Assembly: GCF_030272615.1 (NCBI RefSeq)
Contig: NC_081410.1
Span: 144,123,349 to 144,187,348 of the forward strand
DNA length: 64,000 nt
Direction: 5' to 3'
From: Cryptomeria japonica
Lineage: Eukaryota > Streptophyta > Pinopsida > Cupressales > Cupressaceae
In this document: one piece after another, positions 34,004 through 46,144 of the stretch
Numbering within the stretch: position 1 is the first letter of the stretch
Layout: the number at the start of each line of letters is the position of its first letter
The notes under the pieces: model-generated
What the model was told of the DNA's origin: nothing
What the model saw: only the letters and a program-made list of their open reading frames with translations
Database searches by the model: none
Made by a program: the position numbers and the translations under genes

Positions 34004-34916
34004 TGTTGGAAACCAATAACACTGAGAGGGGGGGTGAATCAGTGTTATACCAGAATAGTAGATTTTAGCCTTAACAAAACATTCATACACCAACCAGTAT
34101 ACCAGTATAAATAGAATTGAAAGAAGTAAAGCAACCAATAAGACAAACACATAAATGAGAATCATAACACATAGATTTATACGTGGAAAACCTCAAAGAG
34201 GAAAAACTATAGTGGGATTTGTGACTCACAATATCAATCCACTGGCCATATGAAGAGATATTACAAAATATGAGAGACCTACACTTGTAGGAAGGCTTAC
34301 AGCCTAGAGCACACTACTCAATCACAATAGGAGCTTCACTGACTACATAAAATTCCAGACAACAATTTGGAGAAGTGTGAACTTCTAAGATAGCATCTTC
34401 TATGCCAAAATATTTTTCTGGTTAGAAACCCTAAACCCCTTTACCAGAATAACCCTTACAACAAATTTCTCATATACTTAGTCTCTCTGATATATTTCGC
34501 ATCATATTACATTCACATCATCATAATCTCCTATCTCATGTCTATCTCCTTATATCACAAAATGGTCTAATCAAACTACCCTATATACCCTATACAACTT
34601 TATGCCTTATGTCGGCTTACAGAGATATATAAAATATCAAATTACATGTCATCCAGATAACATAAATGTATAAACATTAAAATAATTTGTCGATGCTAGA
34701 TCCAAGATGTGTCGGCCTCCAATACCGATAACCTTTACTATACCATTTTGGCCTGCGTTGTTGGTGACCAAAGAAATCTTCTGACCTATCAGTGCTGGTG
34801 CCGGTGTAGAATCTATGAAATGCCTGTCGGTACATCATATGAAGCCAGAACATAAAATCGTGTTGCCATCAATGACAACATAGTGAAACCAACCAATAGA
34901 GTGTCAATTGCCAACA
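34004..34916 (-). repeat. E6 5' LTR (913 bp)
   Basis: Plus strand TGTTGGAAACC...GCCAACA. The hairpin near the element-sense end has a perfect 10-bp stem, 34016-34025 with 34039-34048, around a G-rich (plus strand) 13-nt loop. Confidence 0.92.
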
Positions 34917-35127
34917 AGAGGATCTAACCTAATTAACTTAACTAAGAAGAGAAATATTTTTTTTTAAACATCTTAACATGTATTCTAATGCCATGCTCTA
35001 TTAGAGAGAACGTTAAATACTCAAATGCACAAGCAGAAAGAAAGAAAATCAAACCATCCTCTGAGGTTCCTTACTGTTGTTACTTAACAACTCATGGAAG
35101 CATGAAAGGAAACTATATCTCAAATGG
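34917..35127 (-). repeat. E1 5' LTR, continuation after E6
   Basis: Begins with the agagg duplication of E6 and continues the E1 LTR up to the start of E8. AT-rich, no coding frame. The rest of the LTR must lie beyond E8, outside this window. Confidence 0.6.
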
Positions 35128-36278
35128 TGTAGCATCCTAAATTCTACTCCCTTACAATTTTGACTGCATTTGGGTCCTCATCTTAGCATTTGTGCCCATA
35201 GGCTTGATGAGGACCTGATTATTCTCATGTCATGAAAATTTGACTTCATATTGACCTCATGCATCATTTAGATCAGTTTTCCTAGCCTGAAAATTGGGTA
35301 GGACTAGGACGTTGGTGCCTTGGTCCTCCCAATTAGGACCTCACTTTGGGCCCCTTGGCCATTTCAAAAATAGAGTGGAAAATCCAACCCCGTGTTGGCC
35401 CATGTTGGATAATTAATGTTTTTTGACTGGCAAGTATAAAAGGAGGTTTCCCCCTCTCATTTGATCATCCAAAAATCATATTGGTCAATCAATCCAATAA
35501 ATCAAGCATTAAAATTCAAGTGAGCAAGCAATCAACCTTCCTTCAAGCATTGGAGTAGCTATATGGTCAAGATTCAAGCATTGGAGTTGATATTCATGTT
35601 CCATGTTGCTGAAGACTTCATGAAACCCTAATTCCATAAAAATGAAACTTCACAAGGAGGTATATCATTTTTGTTTTCAGCCATTATTCAACATCTCCCT
35701 CAAAAGGATAACATTTCCATTGTTGTAATTCAATTATCTTTCATTTATATTTCATGGTTAATTCCAAAATTAGGGTCTGAATTAGGAAAACTCCTATTCC
35801 CAACCTATTTCCCCTTCTTTTTATGTGCAAGAAACAGGTACGAAGATGCAATCTTTAGAATAAGCATTATTTATAGTGATGAATCGATCCCCCATTGTAA
35901 TGCAAAAAGTTTAGAGGACCAAGGCAACAACCACCATAGGCCCAACATGCTCTTCCAAGGAGAAGGTATGAATCTACTTACATTTCTCAGGTCTAGGTTT
36001 GTGGATCAACCCTATGACTGTAGCTCACTATTTATGCATTTATACTTCAATTTATAGTAATTTTACCCTAATTTCAGCAATTCAATTTATAAAAGAGGTT
36101 TTATTAATTCACATCATCAAAAACCCCAATCCAATTAGAATTTAGAGTCCTAATCCTTGTTTTTTTGTGACTAGATCTATTAGATTGGAACTCTCTTTTG
36201 AATGTGATGGTCCCCAAGCAATAAAATTAGTGGTTTCTTCCTTCTATGGTGAGAACCCTAATTTTATTCATAAACACA
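35128..36278 (+). repeat. E8 5' LTR (1,151 bp)
   Basis: Boundaries set by comparison with E4: TGTAGCATCC start and an ACACA end just before TTTTGATGAACCCAACTCC, the equivalent of the E4 primer-site region. TATAAAAGG at 35435-35443 is the probable TATA box. Confidence 0.8.
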
Positions 36279-36790
36279 TTTTGATGAACCCAACTCCTTA
36301 CACCTACAATTCTCATTTATGTTCTTAGATCTGAGTGTTTATGCAATTTCAAATTCAAATTTACATTTGCAAGTTTAAATTTTCGTGGAATTTTAAAAAT
36401 TTAATTCACAAAAACCCTAATTTTTAATTCTAAAATTGAGCTTGTGGGTTGTCTATTTTTTATTTGTTATTTCATATCCGATTATTCATTCAATTTAAAT
36501 TCAAATTTTCCCTCCTAGATCTCATTTTCAAATTGAATTACATAAATTTAGTGGTTAAATTTATAACAACCCTAAGTTATAATTCTAAAATTTACCATGA
36601 GGGTTGGATAAAATTTTAATTTAATTTTCAAATCTGATTTTTATGAATGTTATGTCATGATTAGATGCATTTATCTCTCAAATTCACAAATCAAATTGCT
36701 TAATTAATTGGTTAATGAATCATTATTACAAAATTTTGTATTTCTTATTCCTAATTTTCAAATTCAAATTCAAATTTCCCTCCTTTGTGC
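36279..36790 (+). other. E8 untranslated leader
   Basis: AT-rich; opens with TTTTGATGAACCC. I see no gene. It lacks the GC-rich duplicated module of the E4 leader. Confidence 0.6.
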
Positions 36791-37342
36791 ATAAGTTTTA
36801 CTACTATTAGTCCTACCTATAATATTCTCATGAGAAAAAGTTGTAGAATTAAGGTTTCTTGAGGTTTAATTAGTAATAATATGGAGCCTAGTTTGGATAA
36901 CTTATTTCATGAGAATGTGAGCGGTTCTTGTCTTCCAATAAATGATGTCATTTATCCCCATTCTTTACATAATTCTCATGATGAGGGTGAATCACTAACT
37001 AGGGTGTCCATTGATCAATTGGAGAAGATTGATAATGAATTTAAAAATATTCAACAATGGATGAGTCAACAATACCCGAAAAGTAAGGCTATCCCATTGA
37101 TTGAAGGATTAAAAAGAATGGTTCAAAGTGATAAAAATGGCATTAATTTTTTGTGTGGCCTTGCTCATATTGCTGACACTAATATCATGCATTTGAAAAT
37201 TTATGTTGAAGCCCTTGGTTACACTTAACCTCCTACTGAAGTTAATCATTATGTTCCCATGCCTACTTCTATGCCTAGTGTGCCTACTTTCACATCCAAC
37301 ATCATGGCTACTTCCACACAAAATGTTATTCCTAGACATATT
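36791..37342 (+). pseudogene. E8 gag N-terminus (start lost, truncated by E9)
   Basis: Homologous to the E4 protein: SFTT-S-PTY at the start, then MEPSLDNLFHENV, VSIDQLEKIDNEFKNIQQWM, IEGLKRMVQSDKNGINFL and PPTEVNHYVPMPTSM. The position of the E4 initiator ATG (16177) is ATA here (36791). In-frame stops follow KVS and LGYT (TAA 37226). It ends where E9 starts. The gag, knuckle and protease parts lie outside the window if they exist. Confidence 0.78.
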
Positions 37343-38245
37343 TGTTGAATGGTTGAATAGACTAGAATACTGAGAGGGGGGGTGAATCAGTATTTTCACA
37401 ACAATAAAACTTTTCACTGATTTTAACCTTAGTAATTAATCTCATCAACATGAAACAAAAAATGCAAAATAAATGAAAAACATGATCACAAGATAGACAC
37501 TATATTTTTATACATGGAAAACCCAGATGGGAAAAACCATGAAGAGGGCTATCTCTCAAGATAATATAACTAGTTATATGGTTTTTACAAAAGGGGTAGC
37601 TCACTATCAGAACACTCACTATCATAATACAACATGGCTCACTGTCGAAATGCTCACTACAATAGAAATAAGTGAACTAAATAAAATTGGATCTCCAAAT
37701 GCACTAGGTCAATTCCAAGATAAGATAAGATATCAAAACAACATACAACAAATCTAGTGAGGGATCACTACAAACTTTCTCCAACCTATCAACACAACTA
37801 CTTGTAGCAGATTCTATAAGGGATTACTGCAACATTGTCCAACTGCTCGCACTTTCCATACTTACACTCCTTTTCTCTTACATACATCACACTTCTACTA
37901 CTCACATAGCTTTCGCTCACTTCTTTTGTTCACATGCCACACACATTTTCTCTTCTTTCCTTGTACATATACCACATACACACACGCACCTTGTCCATAC
38001 ATCCACATACATACATATATATGTGTGTGTGTGTATGTATGTATATATACATATATATACATATACATACATATACATATATGCATACATACATACATAT
38101 GTATGTATGTATATATGTATATGTATATATATGTATGTATATGTATATATATACATACATACATATATATATATGTATATAGATAGATATATATGTATAC
38201 ATACGTATATATATATATATATACATATATGTATATATATATATG

Positions 38246-38279
<34 letters not shown>

Positions 38280-38294
38280 CCAATATGTACATAC
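37343..38294 (-). repeat. E9 3' LTR, first part (to the E10 insertion)
   Basis: Starts TGTTGAATGG. Hairpin stem 37366-37373 with 37387-37394 (AATACTGA/TCAGTATT). Ends in a long TA/CATA microsatellite, next to which E10 inserted. Resumes at 45192; total about 1,575 bp without E10. Confidence 0.8.
37969..38290. repeat. CATA/TA/TG microsatellite in the E9 LTR
   Basis: About 320 bp of alternating CATA, TATG, TA and TG runs, mostly palindromic in composition. It produces long spurious open frames on both strands (Tyr/Ile/Val/His-rich), which are not genes. Confidence 0.95.
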
Positions 38295-39237
38295 TATTGG
38301 AATCCAATAACATTGAGAGGGGGGGTGAATTAGTGTTATAACAGAATAATCAATTTTTGCCTTATTAAAACATGCATACACCAATCAATACACCAATACA
38401 TACAAAATTGAAAGAAGTAAAGAAACTAATAAGCCAATCACATAGATGAGAACCATAACACACAGAATTATACATGGAAAAGCTCAAAGAGGAAAAACCA
38501 TGATGGGATTTGTGACCCACAATATCAATCCACTGGCCATATGAAGAGATATTACAAAATATAAGGGGCTTGCACTTGCAGGAAGGCTTACAGCCTAGAG
38601 CACACTGCTTAATCACAAAAGGAACCTCACTGACTACATATAAATCCAGACTACAATCTGAAAAAGTGTTGAACTGCAAAAGATAGAATCTTCTATGCCA
38701 GAATACAATTTCGGTTAAGCTTTGTTTGTTCCGATCTGAAACCCGAAACCCTATTACCAAAATAACCCTTACATAAATATCCTCACATACATGATCTCTC
38801 TGATATATTTTGCATCTCTTTCCTAATACATATTCGCATTCTTTCACATCCACATATCCATTACCATTACAATTTCAATATCAAAATGATCTAATCCAAT
38901 TGACCTATATACCCTATACAACTTATCATGCCTTATGTCGGCTTACAAAGATAATTACAATATCAATATATGTCAGCTAGATAACATAAATACATGAATA
39001 TCAAAAATAATTGTCGATGTCAGCCTCCAATACCGATAACCTTATTCTAAACCATGTCGGCCTGCATTGTTGGTAACCAAAGAAATCCTTCTATCCTGTC
39101 AGTGTCAGTGTTGGTGTAGTGTCTGTGAAGTTCCTATCAGTACACAAGTGAACTAAAACATGAAGCTAGAACAAGATATCATGTTGCCATCAATGACAAC
39201 ATAGCAGAACCAGCCAATTGAGTTTCAATTGCCAACA
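38295..39237 (-). repeat. E10 3' LTR (943 bp)
   Basis: Plus strand TATTGGAATCC (TG mutated to TA)...GCCAACA, followed on minus by the PPT (plus ATCTCCCCCTTTGG at 39238). More CTCCCCCT blocks near 39368 and 39415. Confidence 0.9.
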
Positions 39238-39504
39238 ATCTCCCCCTTTGGCATTGATGGCAACACTCATGTGAAAAATGGTCAAGGTTTCATCTGTCGA
39301 TTTCATCCAGAACCTGCTCTCCCTGAGCTGAATATTAATCAATACAAAATACTCCATACTCCATGGCTCCCCCTAATCTATACAACTCCCTTTTTTATTT
39401 TTCACATCTATATCACTCCCCCTTTGACATCAATGCCATCAAAATTTCTAAAAAGAATGCCAAAGATCCAAAACTGTACAATGAATATCCCAAAAATACC
39501 TTAC

Positions 39505-42500
39505 CGGAGCTTAACAAATTTGAATTTTTTTGGATATGCCTTCTCCAATAGCTCAAGATAAGTACCCCTACCAGATTTTAAAGTGCTTGAAATAGATAAA
39601 GTTCATTTAGCATATGGGCAAAGGACTCTTTCTCTTTTAGCTTTGTCGGTGTGAGCTTTACAACCATATCCATACATTCCTTTCCATGTACACTGAGTGA
39701 ATCCAATCGGGGACTCACCAAACCTCTCAGACTTTTGGCTCTTCTTATGATTTTGTATTTTTCTTTCTCAAGAACAAAAATTTGGGCTTCCAAAACCAAA
39801 ATTTGACCATCAATTGATGTAGTCAATGAATTCAATCCATCAAAATAATTAGCTATACTTGCAATTTTCTCTTGAAATTCCTTAATCTTCTTATCCACAT
39901 TAACTATAAGTACATTTGTGTTACAACATACCCTGTATATATTTGTACATTGTTTTAAAGAACTGTGTATTAGTTTCAACTTTTCATCAATCTTCTTTCT
40001 CTCAGACTCAATCATCTGATCAAATGCAGCTCTTTTAGCCTAAGTGAACCTCCCCAGTGCTTGTCGGTTTGAAATCTACTACAAGGATTGAAAATCCTTT
40101 GAAATGTGCTGATTAATTGTCTTAAGCTTTCCGGATAGGCTCACTTCTCCGTCAATCTTGCAATCTGGGAATAGTTTGTGCAAAATAGTGATAGACTAAT
40201 CAATAATCCCTTTATCCATAGATCCCTCCATCAGTTTATATGCAGCCTTCATCATGAGTTCAATAGGACTCATCTTGGTTATGTTTTTCTTTACAACCTA
40301 CGAGGTGTCAATTAACAACAATGATGGACCTACTATCGGTTCCCTGTCGGATTCCCCTTTCTTCTCCTCTAATGATTTGTCCTTTATATCTTCCTCACTT
40401 GCATCGGTGGCTTCGCCACTTGGTGTAGTCTTTGTAACTACCGAAACCTCAACCTATACATTCATATCTGAAGGAATACTATCCTCAACATTAGTATCCT
40501 GTATATTATCAACTTTTATACTCTCTGTATTTGTCGATATCTCAACATTTGTCTATGCATTTGTATCTACCAGGGGCTTAATTTCCACTATCTTGATGTT
40601 TTTCAAAATTCAGGGTGAAATACCCATAATACCATTTCCTTTTCCTTCAACCGAGGTGTCTACAGTGTCTATCTTAGATTTTAATGAAGTAAATAAATCT
40701 TGGTTATCTTCAAAGAACTTAACCCATGCCTTGTGGGTCTCCATTATTATCTCATTTACCCTTCCTAGCATAAGACTAGTTATTCTATGTTTGTTGTTAA
40801 AGACTTTTCTATCTGCCACCTCAAGTGTCCTATCCATTTCCTCTGGAGTAATAGAAACGCAAACATATAAGAGCTCTTGAATTTTTATGTGTTTGTCTTC
40901 TTGCATTGTTGATAGTCTCCTAGCATCTAGCATATCATACAATTATGTCGATATTTGATCTTCAATTTCTATCAAGGATTTCTTATAAATATTCAAATAT
41001 AACAATATTGCTTCCTCTACCTCTCTTTGTTCATCATTTTCTAAATGATCATAGTAAAATTATACATTCTTTAACATGACATCCTTAGTTATTTCATCTA
41101 TTAACTCTGCACAAGTTTTTGGTGGAATGATAGTTACATTATTACATTGAATTGTCGTGTCAATGTCATTCTTCTTCTTCATTCTACCAGTACTAGATGG
41201 AGTTGAAGTTGTTACTTTTGGTGCTTGCTTTTGTGTTGGTAACTTGAATGTAACTCTCCTAATCGATTGCTTTTTAGCCTCTACCTTGGTTTCCTATGTT
41301 TCCTTCCTTATAACCCTTTTGAATTCCAGGGGTGTGTCATCCTCAAATGTAGACTTTGTTATGATATACTCAATGAATACTTTTGGTTCTTTTCTCTTCC
41401 TGCCTTTCTCCATGACAACATCAATCAATGCTTTAATGTCCTATGAAACCTTCTCAACAAACTTGCTTTCCTTTTCTTCCTTCTCTCTCTTCTTCTGGTT
41501 GAAATTTGTTTCAACCTCTTATGTCTTCTATTTAGTAGTACCATAGGGTTTCTCACCCTCATCAATAGGTGCATCAATTAACATCTTTGCATAAGCATCA
41601 AGGATCTATGCATCAACTTCATAGCCAATTTCCTCAATCTAGATCTTTCAATGCTTGACCACTTCAATGAGTGTTTCATCTTTCTTCACCATGAAGCATA
41701 TGTCAGTTGAGTAATTCTCAACAATATGCTTAGGAACCCTTTCCCTAGATTTCATAAGCTTCTAGAATCCCTTAAAATATCCCCAAAATTTGTCATCCCT
41801 TTGACTACCCAATGTAGCAATTGACTATTTCAATTGTCTCCCTACCAGGATATCAAATGCCGATTGTCTCTTCCCAAAATTGGGAGTGTCATTCATGAAA
41901 AATAACATTAAATAAACAATCAAGTTACCATACCAAAAAGTCCCTTTCTTTTCACCTTTAATATTTCCTAGGTTTATCAATAATTCATCTAACATCCAAC
42001 CACATAGATCCAATTTCTCATTTTCTCTCATCATCTTATAAGTTGCAAAAAATGCAGGAGCTAGAAATATAATTTTGTCAGTTTGATTGAGTTACCTTAT
42101 AACTGATGATCATGCTACCGAATCTGATGTCTATGTCGGTAATAGTGCTTATTCCCATAGATCTCCTGTCAGATATTGCACCAGTGATTTTGTTGATATA
42201 ATCATTAGAAACCTTCTTATCTAGATGTTGTCCAACCTTTGGTAAACCAGTGATTGCCCTGATGGCTTCCTTGATGATCTCGTAAGGTCTATTAAACCAG
42301 ATAAACTCTCTATGTACTCTTCGTAAATAATACCTAATTATTTCATCTTCAAATTCTAAAATGTCCAGAATGTTGGTAAGTCTTCAATGTGCTTGTATTC
42401 AAGTTTAATCTTTCCAGAATCACCCATAAGCTCACTCATGTACATGCTCTTTATATCAGATGTCCCCAAAACCTCAATGTGACAGTGTATCTATGCCCTA

Positions 42501-42784
42501 ACATCTTCGACATAAAAAAATCCTTCTATAACATGGGAAAATGCTCCAATCGAGTCTTCCAAGGTAGCCACATGCGGATACCACTTAAAAATTGGCCCAG
42601 GACGGTCCTTGACCTCAACAATAGTTGGGTTTGAAACAAAGATACGAATAGATGATGATCCCACTTCCATGATTAAAGATAAATACATATTAATCATTGT
42701 TGGTGAAGGCATTACCAAACTCTTCCACTCGTCGGTGAAATTGCTCAAGAAGATATCTAATTGCACTGAATATCCTTTGATCAC
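39505..42784 (-). pseudogene. E10 ORF2: long protein of unknown function
   Basis: Not recognised. Minus-strand order: NPTIVEV...PIFKWYPHVATLEDSIGAF (about 42640-42540), EDVRA, EVLGTSDIKSMYMSELM, a central module RPYEIIKEAIRAITGLPKVG then KKVSNDYINKITGAISDRRS (42300-42120), LDLCGWMLDELLINLGNIKG and YGNLIVYLMLFFM (42030-41880), Lys/Glu-rich spacer, PPKTCAELIDEITKD, YNMLDARRLSTMQE-type block (40940), NKHRITSLMLGRVNEI, acidic linker, MSPIELMMKAAYKLM, helical end and YLELLEKAYP near 39530. Roughly 1,050 codons, several stops (many at Gln codons) and frameshifts. The module 42300-41880 recurs in E9 and is deleted in E6. Confidence 0.72.
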
Positions 42785-43162
42785 TCTGAATCACTCTTAA
42801 TCACACTGAATCACTCTAAATGTAAGGTGATCAAAAATGAAGTGAATTCGACCTTTCACCCTCCAAGAAAAACCCTAATCTTTCATTGATATAAATGACT
42901 TTCAGTGAAAGATACCAGATCTTAATAAAACATATCCATGTCGGATAAGCATCTCCAATGTCTAGAACATCTTCCAAAACCTCTTCCCGGGGAATATGCA
43001 GTATCTTCATGAATTTTTCCTACCCCTAAGGTATCTTCCTTAGTTACCAGATGAGCTACCTGTCAGTGCAGGAGCAACCTCTTCTGCCGAATAAGTAACT
43101 GGTGCATTCCCATCTGTAGATTGTTCTTCAGTCTTCCTGAACCATCTCTAGGTATGATCTTG

Positions 43163-44161
43163 TCAGATTTCATTAACCTTTTCTTTCCCTTTCTCATTTG
43201 ATCCTCCATTATCAACCAGTGGATTTCTATTTCTACATAATTTAGCAATATGTCCAACCTCATTACATCCATAACATGTAACATTGTTCTTTTGAATTGC
43301 TTTGCTAAAACCAGTATAATTTCTTGACTTGCACTAATTAGCCACATGTCCAAATTTTCCACATGCATAGCATTTTGCACTCATTCTGCAATCTTTTGTC
43401 TTATGACCATACGTATTGCATTTAGAACATTGACCGGGAGCAAAATCAAGGTTCTGATTTGCTCTATTTCTACATTGCCTAGCCATGTGACCAAATTTAT
43501 TGCAAACAAAATATCTACCATTAAATTTATAAGAATTAAAATTCCTTACCAGTGCCTTATGGTTTTGATCTTCATTAGCAATACTGGAACTTTGTCCTTG
43601 CTCAAATCCAAGTCCACTGGATTCTCCATTCTACCTTTATCTCTTCAATAACTCAACTAGATGTGCTGAACTAATCTTGAATTTCTCTTTATACTCACTT
43701 TGAGTAGTTAGATCATCTCTCAGAATTATCATTTGTCTCTCAAGCTCTTGTTCATTACTTTGGGATTGTACTAAATCAGTTCTCAACATATCATTCTCAT
43801 GAACCAACCTACCACATTCTTCAAATTTATTCTTCAAAGATACAGCAAGATTTTATTCCTTTTTCTTCTGGTCTTCAATCTCTTTAGACATTATCATAGT
43901 TATAGCTTGCATTTCATTTCTCATAACCATGTTATCCTGACTCAATTTATGACAATGTTCCTTAAGTGTATCTTTCTCTTCATCATCCTAATTTTGCAAA
44001 AATTCCTTCCTCCTAGCTTGAACAGATGACAGTCTCTCCTGTAGGACAAGAATGAATTCCTTAGCAGAATTCAATTCATCTTGTAGCTTTAGGTTCTTCA
44101 ACCTTTCAACATCATAATCTTCAAGTGTCATCTCAAGTTGCTTTTCCAAACCCATATCCAT
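43163..44161 (-). pseudogene. E10 ORF1: gag-like protein, coiled coil plus four CCHC knuckles
   Basis: Minus strand from ATG 44161 (MDMGLEKQLEMTLEDYDVERL) to TGA 43163. Coiled-coil region with KNLKLQDELNSAKEFILVLQ, then ENDMLRTDLVQSQSNEQELE. Knuckles: YFVCNKFGHMARQC (first Cys lost, about 43512-43471), CSKCNTYGHKTKDC (43437-43396), CYACGKFGHVAN*C (43374-43333, stop inside) and CYGCNEVGHIAKLC (43281-43240). Basic C-terminus. Four knuckles and no classic copia gag core is unusual; RNA binding is inferred. Confidence 0.8.
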
Positions 44162-44229
44162 GGATTTTGGATTTAGGATCTCCCTCAAGCTGTTAAACTT
44201 CCTTTGAGGTACAAGGCTCTGATACCAAT

Positions 44230-45186
44230 TGTTTGAATCCAATAACACTGAGAGGAGGGTGAATCAGTGTTATACCAGAATAATGAATTTTAGCCTTAGT
44301 AAAATATGCATACACCAACCGGTATACCAGTACATACAGAATTGAAATAAGTAAAGCAACCAATAAGCCAATCACATAAATGAGAACCATAACACAGAAT
44401 TATATGTGGAAAACCTTAAAGAGGAAAAACCATGATGGGATTTGTGACCCACAATATCAATCCACTAGCCATATGAAGAGATATTACAAAATATAAGGGG
44501 ACCGCACTTGCAGGAAGGCTTACATCCTAGAGCACACTGCTCAATCACAAAAGGAGCCTCACTGACTACATAGAAATCTAGACTACAATTCGGAGAAGTG
44601 TTGAACTCCAAAAGATAACATCTTTTATGCCAAAATACAATTTCAGTTAAGCTCTATATGTTCTGGTCTAAAACCCTAAACCCTTTACCGAAATAATCCT
44701 TACATAAATATCCTCACATGCATGATCTCTCTAATATATTTTACATCTCCTTCCTAATACATATTCACATTCTTTAACATCCACATATCCATTACCATAA
44801 CAATTTCAATATCAAAATGATATAATCCAAATGACCTATATACCCTATACAACTTATCATGCCTTATGTCAGCTTACAAAGATAATTACAATATCAATAT
44901 ACATGTCGACTAGATAACATAAATACATGAATATCAAAAACAATTTTTGATGTCAGATCCAAGAGATGTCAGCCTCCAATACCAATAACCTTATTCTAAA
45001 CCATGTCAGCTTGCATAATCGGTAACCAAAGAAATCCTTCTATCATGTCGGTGTTGGTTTCGATGTAGTGTCTGTGAAGTGCCTGTCGGTACACAAGTGA
45101 ACCAAAACATGAAGTTGAAACAAGATACCATGTTGCTATCAATGACAACATAGTGAAACCAACCAATTGAGTGCCAATTGCCAACC
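44230..45186 (-). repeat. E10 5' LTR (957 bp)
   Basis: Plus strand TGTTTGAATCC...GCCAACC. Perfect 10-bp hairpin stem 44242-44251 with 44264-44273. Followed by the catac duplication. Confidence 0.92.
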
Positions 45187-45191
45187 CATAC

Positions 45192-45814
45192 ACCAAGACA
45201 ATATGTCATCCAAGAAAAAAAGGGTTTATAGAAAATAATGTTTATAGAAAATAATGCATTGCTTGAATCAACACCCTATTCAAATATGCCTTGACCAAAA
45301 CAGAGTAACCAAGTCAACCTTCACTGATCTTCTATATGCTTCCTTCTTAATTATCAAAACACACACTTCAATTAATAAAATAAAACAAATGTTGTTGAAC
45401 CCAAAGATATGATCTTATAAACACAAATTGCAAGCATAACAACTTCCATCTTCAAGATACGAATGCCACAAATTTTAAAGCATAGGATTCATAGGTCGTG
45501 TTGCAATAGTAACATCCAAATAGAAATTCAAATATCATAACTAATACCAATATTTGATACAAAAGGAAAAGTTCAACCATGATTAGCAAAACACTAGATT
45601 TTAGAGAAAAGGGTCTTCCTAAAATTACTCTCTATAAACCATACATACCTCGATGCTCATTATCACATACATACCTATCTTCCACTATTACATACAAACC
45701 TATATTTAATTGTTACATACATACGTGTCTTCCACTATTGCTCAATTATGCTACATCCAATCCTAACTGCATCATAGGGTTTGACATCAATGACAACATT
45801 CACAAAAATCTAAC
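45192..45814 (-). repeat. E9 3' LTR, second part (after E10)
   Basis: Resumes after the catac duplication and ends AATCTAACA, directly before a minus-strand PPT (plus ATCTCCCCCTTTGTCATT). Confidence 0.78.
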
Positions 45815-46144
45815 AATCTCCCCCTTTGTCATTGATGGCAAAACATCTCAAAAGAAAAAAAATGTCCACATATATATTTTCACAATACTAATTATAACTC
45901 CGCCTTACTCATATCACTCATATCTCTCACTTTCTCCCTTTCTCCCTTTACCTTTCTCCCTTTACCTCTCTCCCCATTTGACATCAAGGACAAAGGGTGC
46001 CTTCAATCAACAAAAAAAAAGGTATCAAAACTGTGTATCAACCAAAAGGAATTCTTAACTACTCATCTTCTAAAAAATCCACTTATATTTCTCCTTGATT
46101 TTCGGAAGAACCTTCCAAGAATTCACTATATGTTTAATACTCAC
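45815..46144 (-). pseudogene. E9 polypurine region and C-terminal end of ORF2
   Basis: PPT at 45815-45828 and purine blocks near 45970. At 46144-46070 the minus strand reads VSIKHIVNSWKVLPKIKEKYKWIF, which corresponds to the C-terminus of E6 ORF2 (VSIFSTFKINWDTYVELLEK). Across E11 the frame resumes without a break at 58178 (ESRSIS then VSIKH) if one ctcac copy is ignored. Confidence 0.7.

Larger units (their letters stand above)
28711..34916 (-). mobile_element. E6: pol-less copia-type (Sirevirus-like) element with gag-like ORF1 and unknown ORF2
   Basis: LTRs 28711-29638 (3') and 34004-34916 (5'), target duplication agagg (28706-28710 and 34917-34921, perfect), primer site ATTGGTATCGGAGCC on minus at 34003-33989, several polypurine blocks on minus near the 3' LTR. 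The interior codes on minus for a coiled-coil plus zinc-knuckle protein (ORF1) and a long charged protein (ORF2). RT and integrase are absent. Close relative of E10. Compared with E10 it lacks about 0.93 kb of ORF2 and has gained the TRIM E7. Confidence 0.92.
1..35127 (-). mobile_element. E1: degraded Ty3/gypsy element (chromovirus-like), outermost host of the nest
   Basis: Reads on the minus strand in five pieces: 35127-34917 plus 28710-28682 (5' LTR), 28681-27866, 26252-24485, 9651-7885 and 1133-1. Ordered along the minus strand they give gag, zinc knuckle, protease, RT, RNase H, integrase and a C-terminal chromodomain-like tail, the order of Ty3/gypsy. The C-terminal integrase motif KLAPWFVRPFEILERIG and the tail HILQHRTSILKG...QVRV resemble Del/Tekay-type chromoviruses (family knowledge; lineage is inferred). 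Every frame has stops, so it is dead. The gaps are exactly filled by E2, E3 (with E4), E5, E6 (with E7); E8 cuts its 5' LTR. The outer end of that LTR is not seen. Confidence 0.88.
35128..37342 (+). mobile_element. E8: relative of E4, 5' LTR, leader and gag start (cut by E9)
   Basis: Begins TGTAGCATCCTAAATTC, the same LTR start as E4. The interior has the leader and gag N-terminus of the E4 family. It is cut at 37342 by E9, whose other end is not in the window, so the rest of E8 and its target duplication (left copy would be aatgg, 35123-35127) cannot be seen. Confidence 0.82.
38295..45186 (-). mobile_element. E10: pol-less copia-type element, best-preserved member of the E6 family
   Basis: LTRs 38295-39237 (3') and 44230-45186 (5'), perfect target duplication catac at 38290-38294 and 45187-45191, primer site ATTGGTATCAGAGCC on minus at 44229-44215 (exact initiator-Met match). 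The interior has ORF1 (coiled coil plus four knuckles) and a long ORF2. No RT or integrase. 6,892 bp. It lies inside the LTR of E9. Confidence 0.93.

Noticed and set aside
37898-38384. Open frames of up to 155 codons on both strands rich in Tyr, Ile, Val, His
   Set aside because: They are translations of the CATA/TA microsatellite; the same composition appears in all frames and has no gene-like features.
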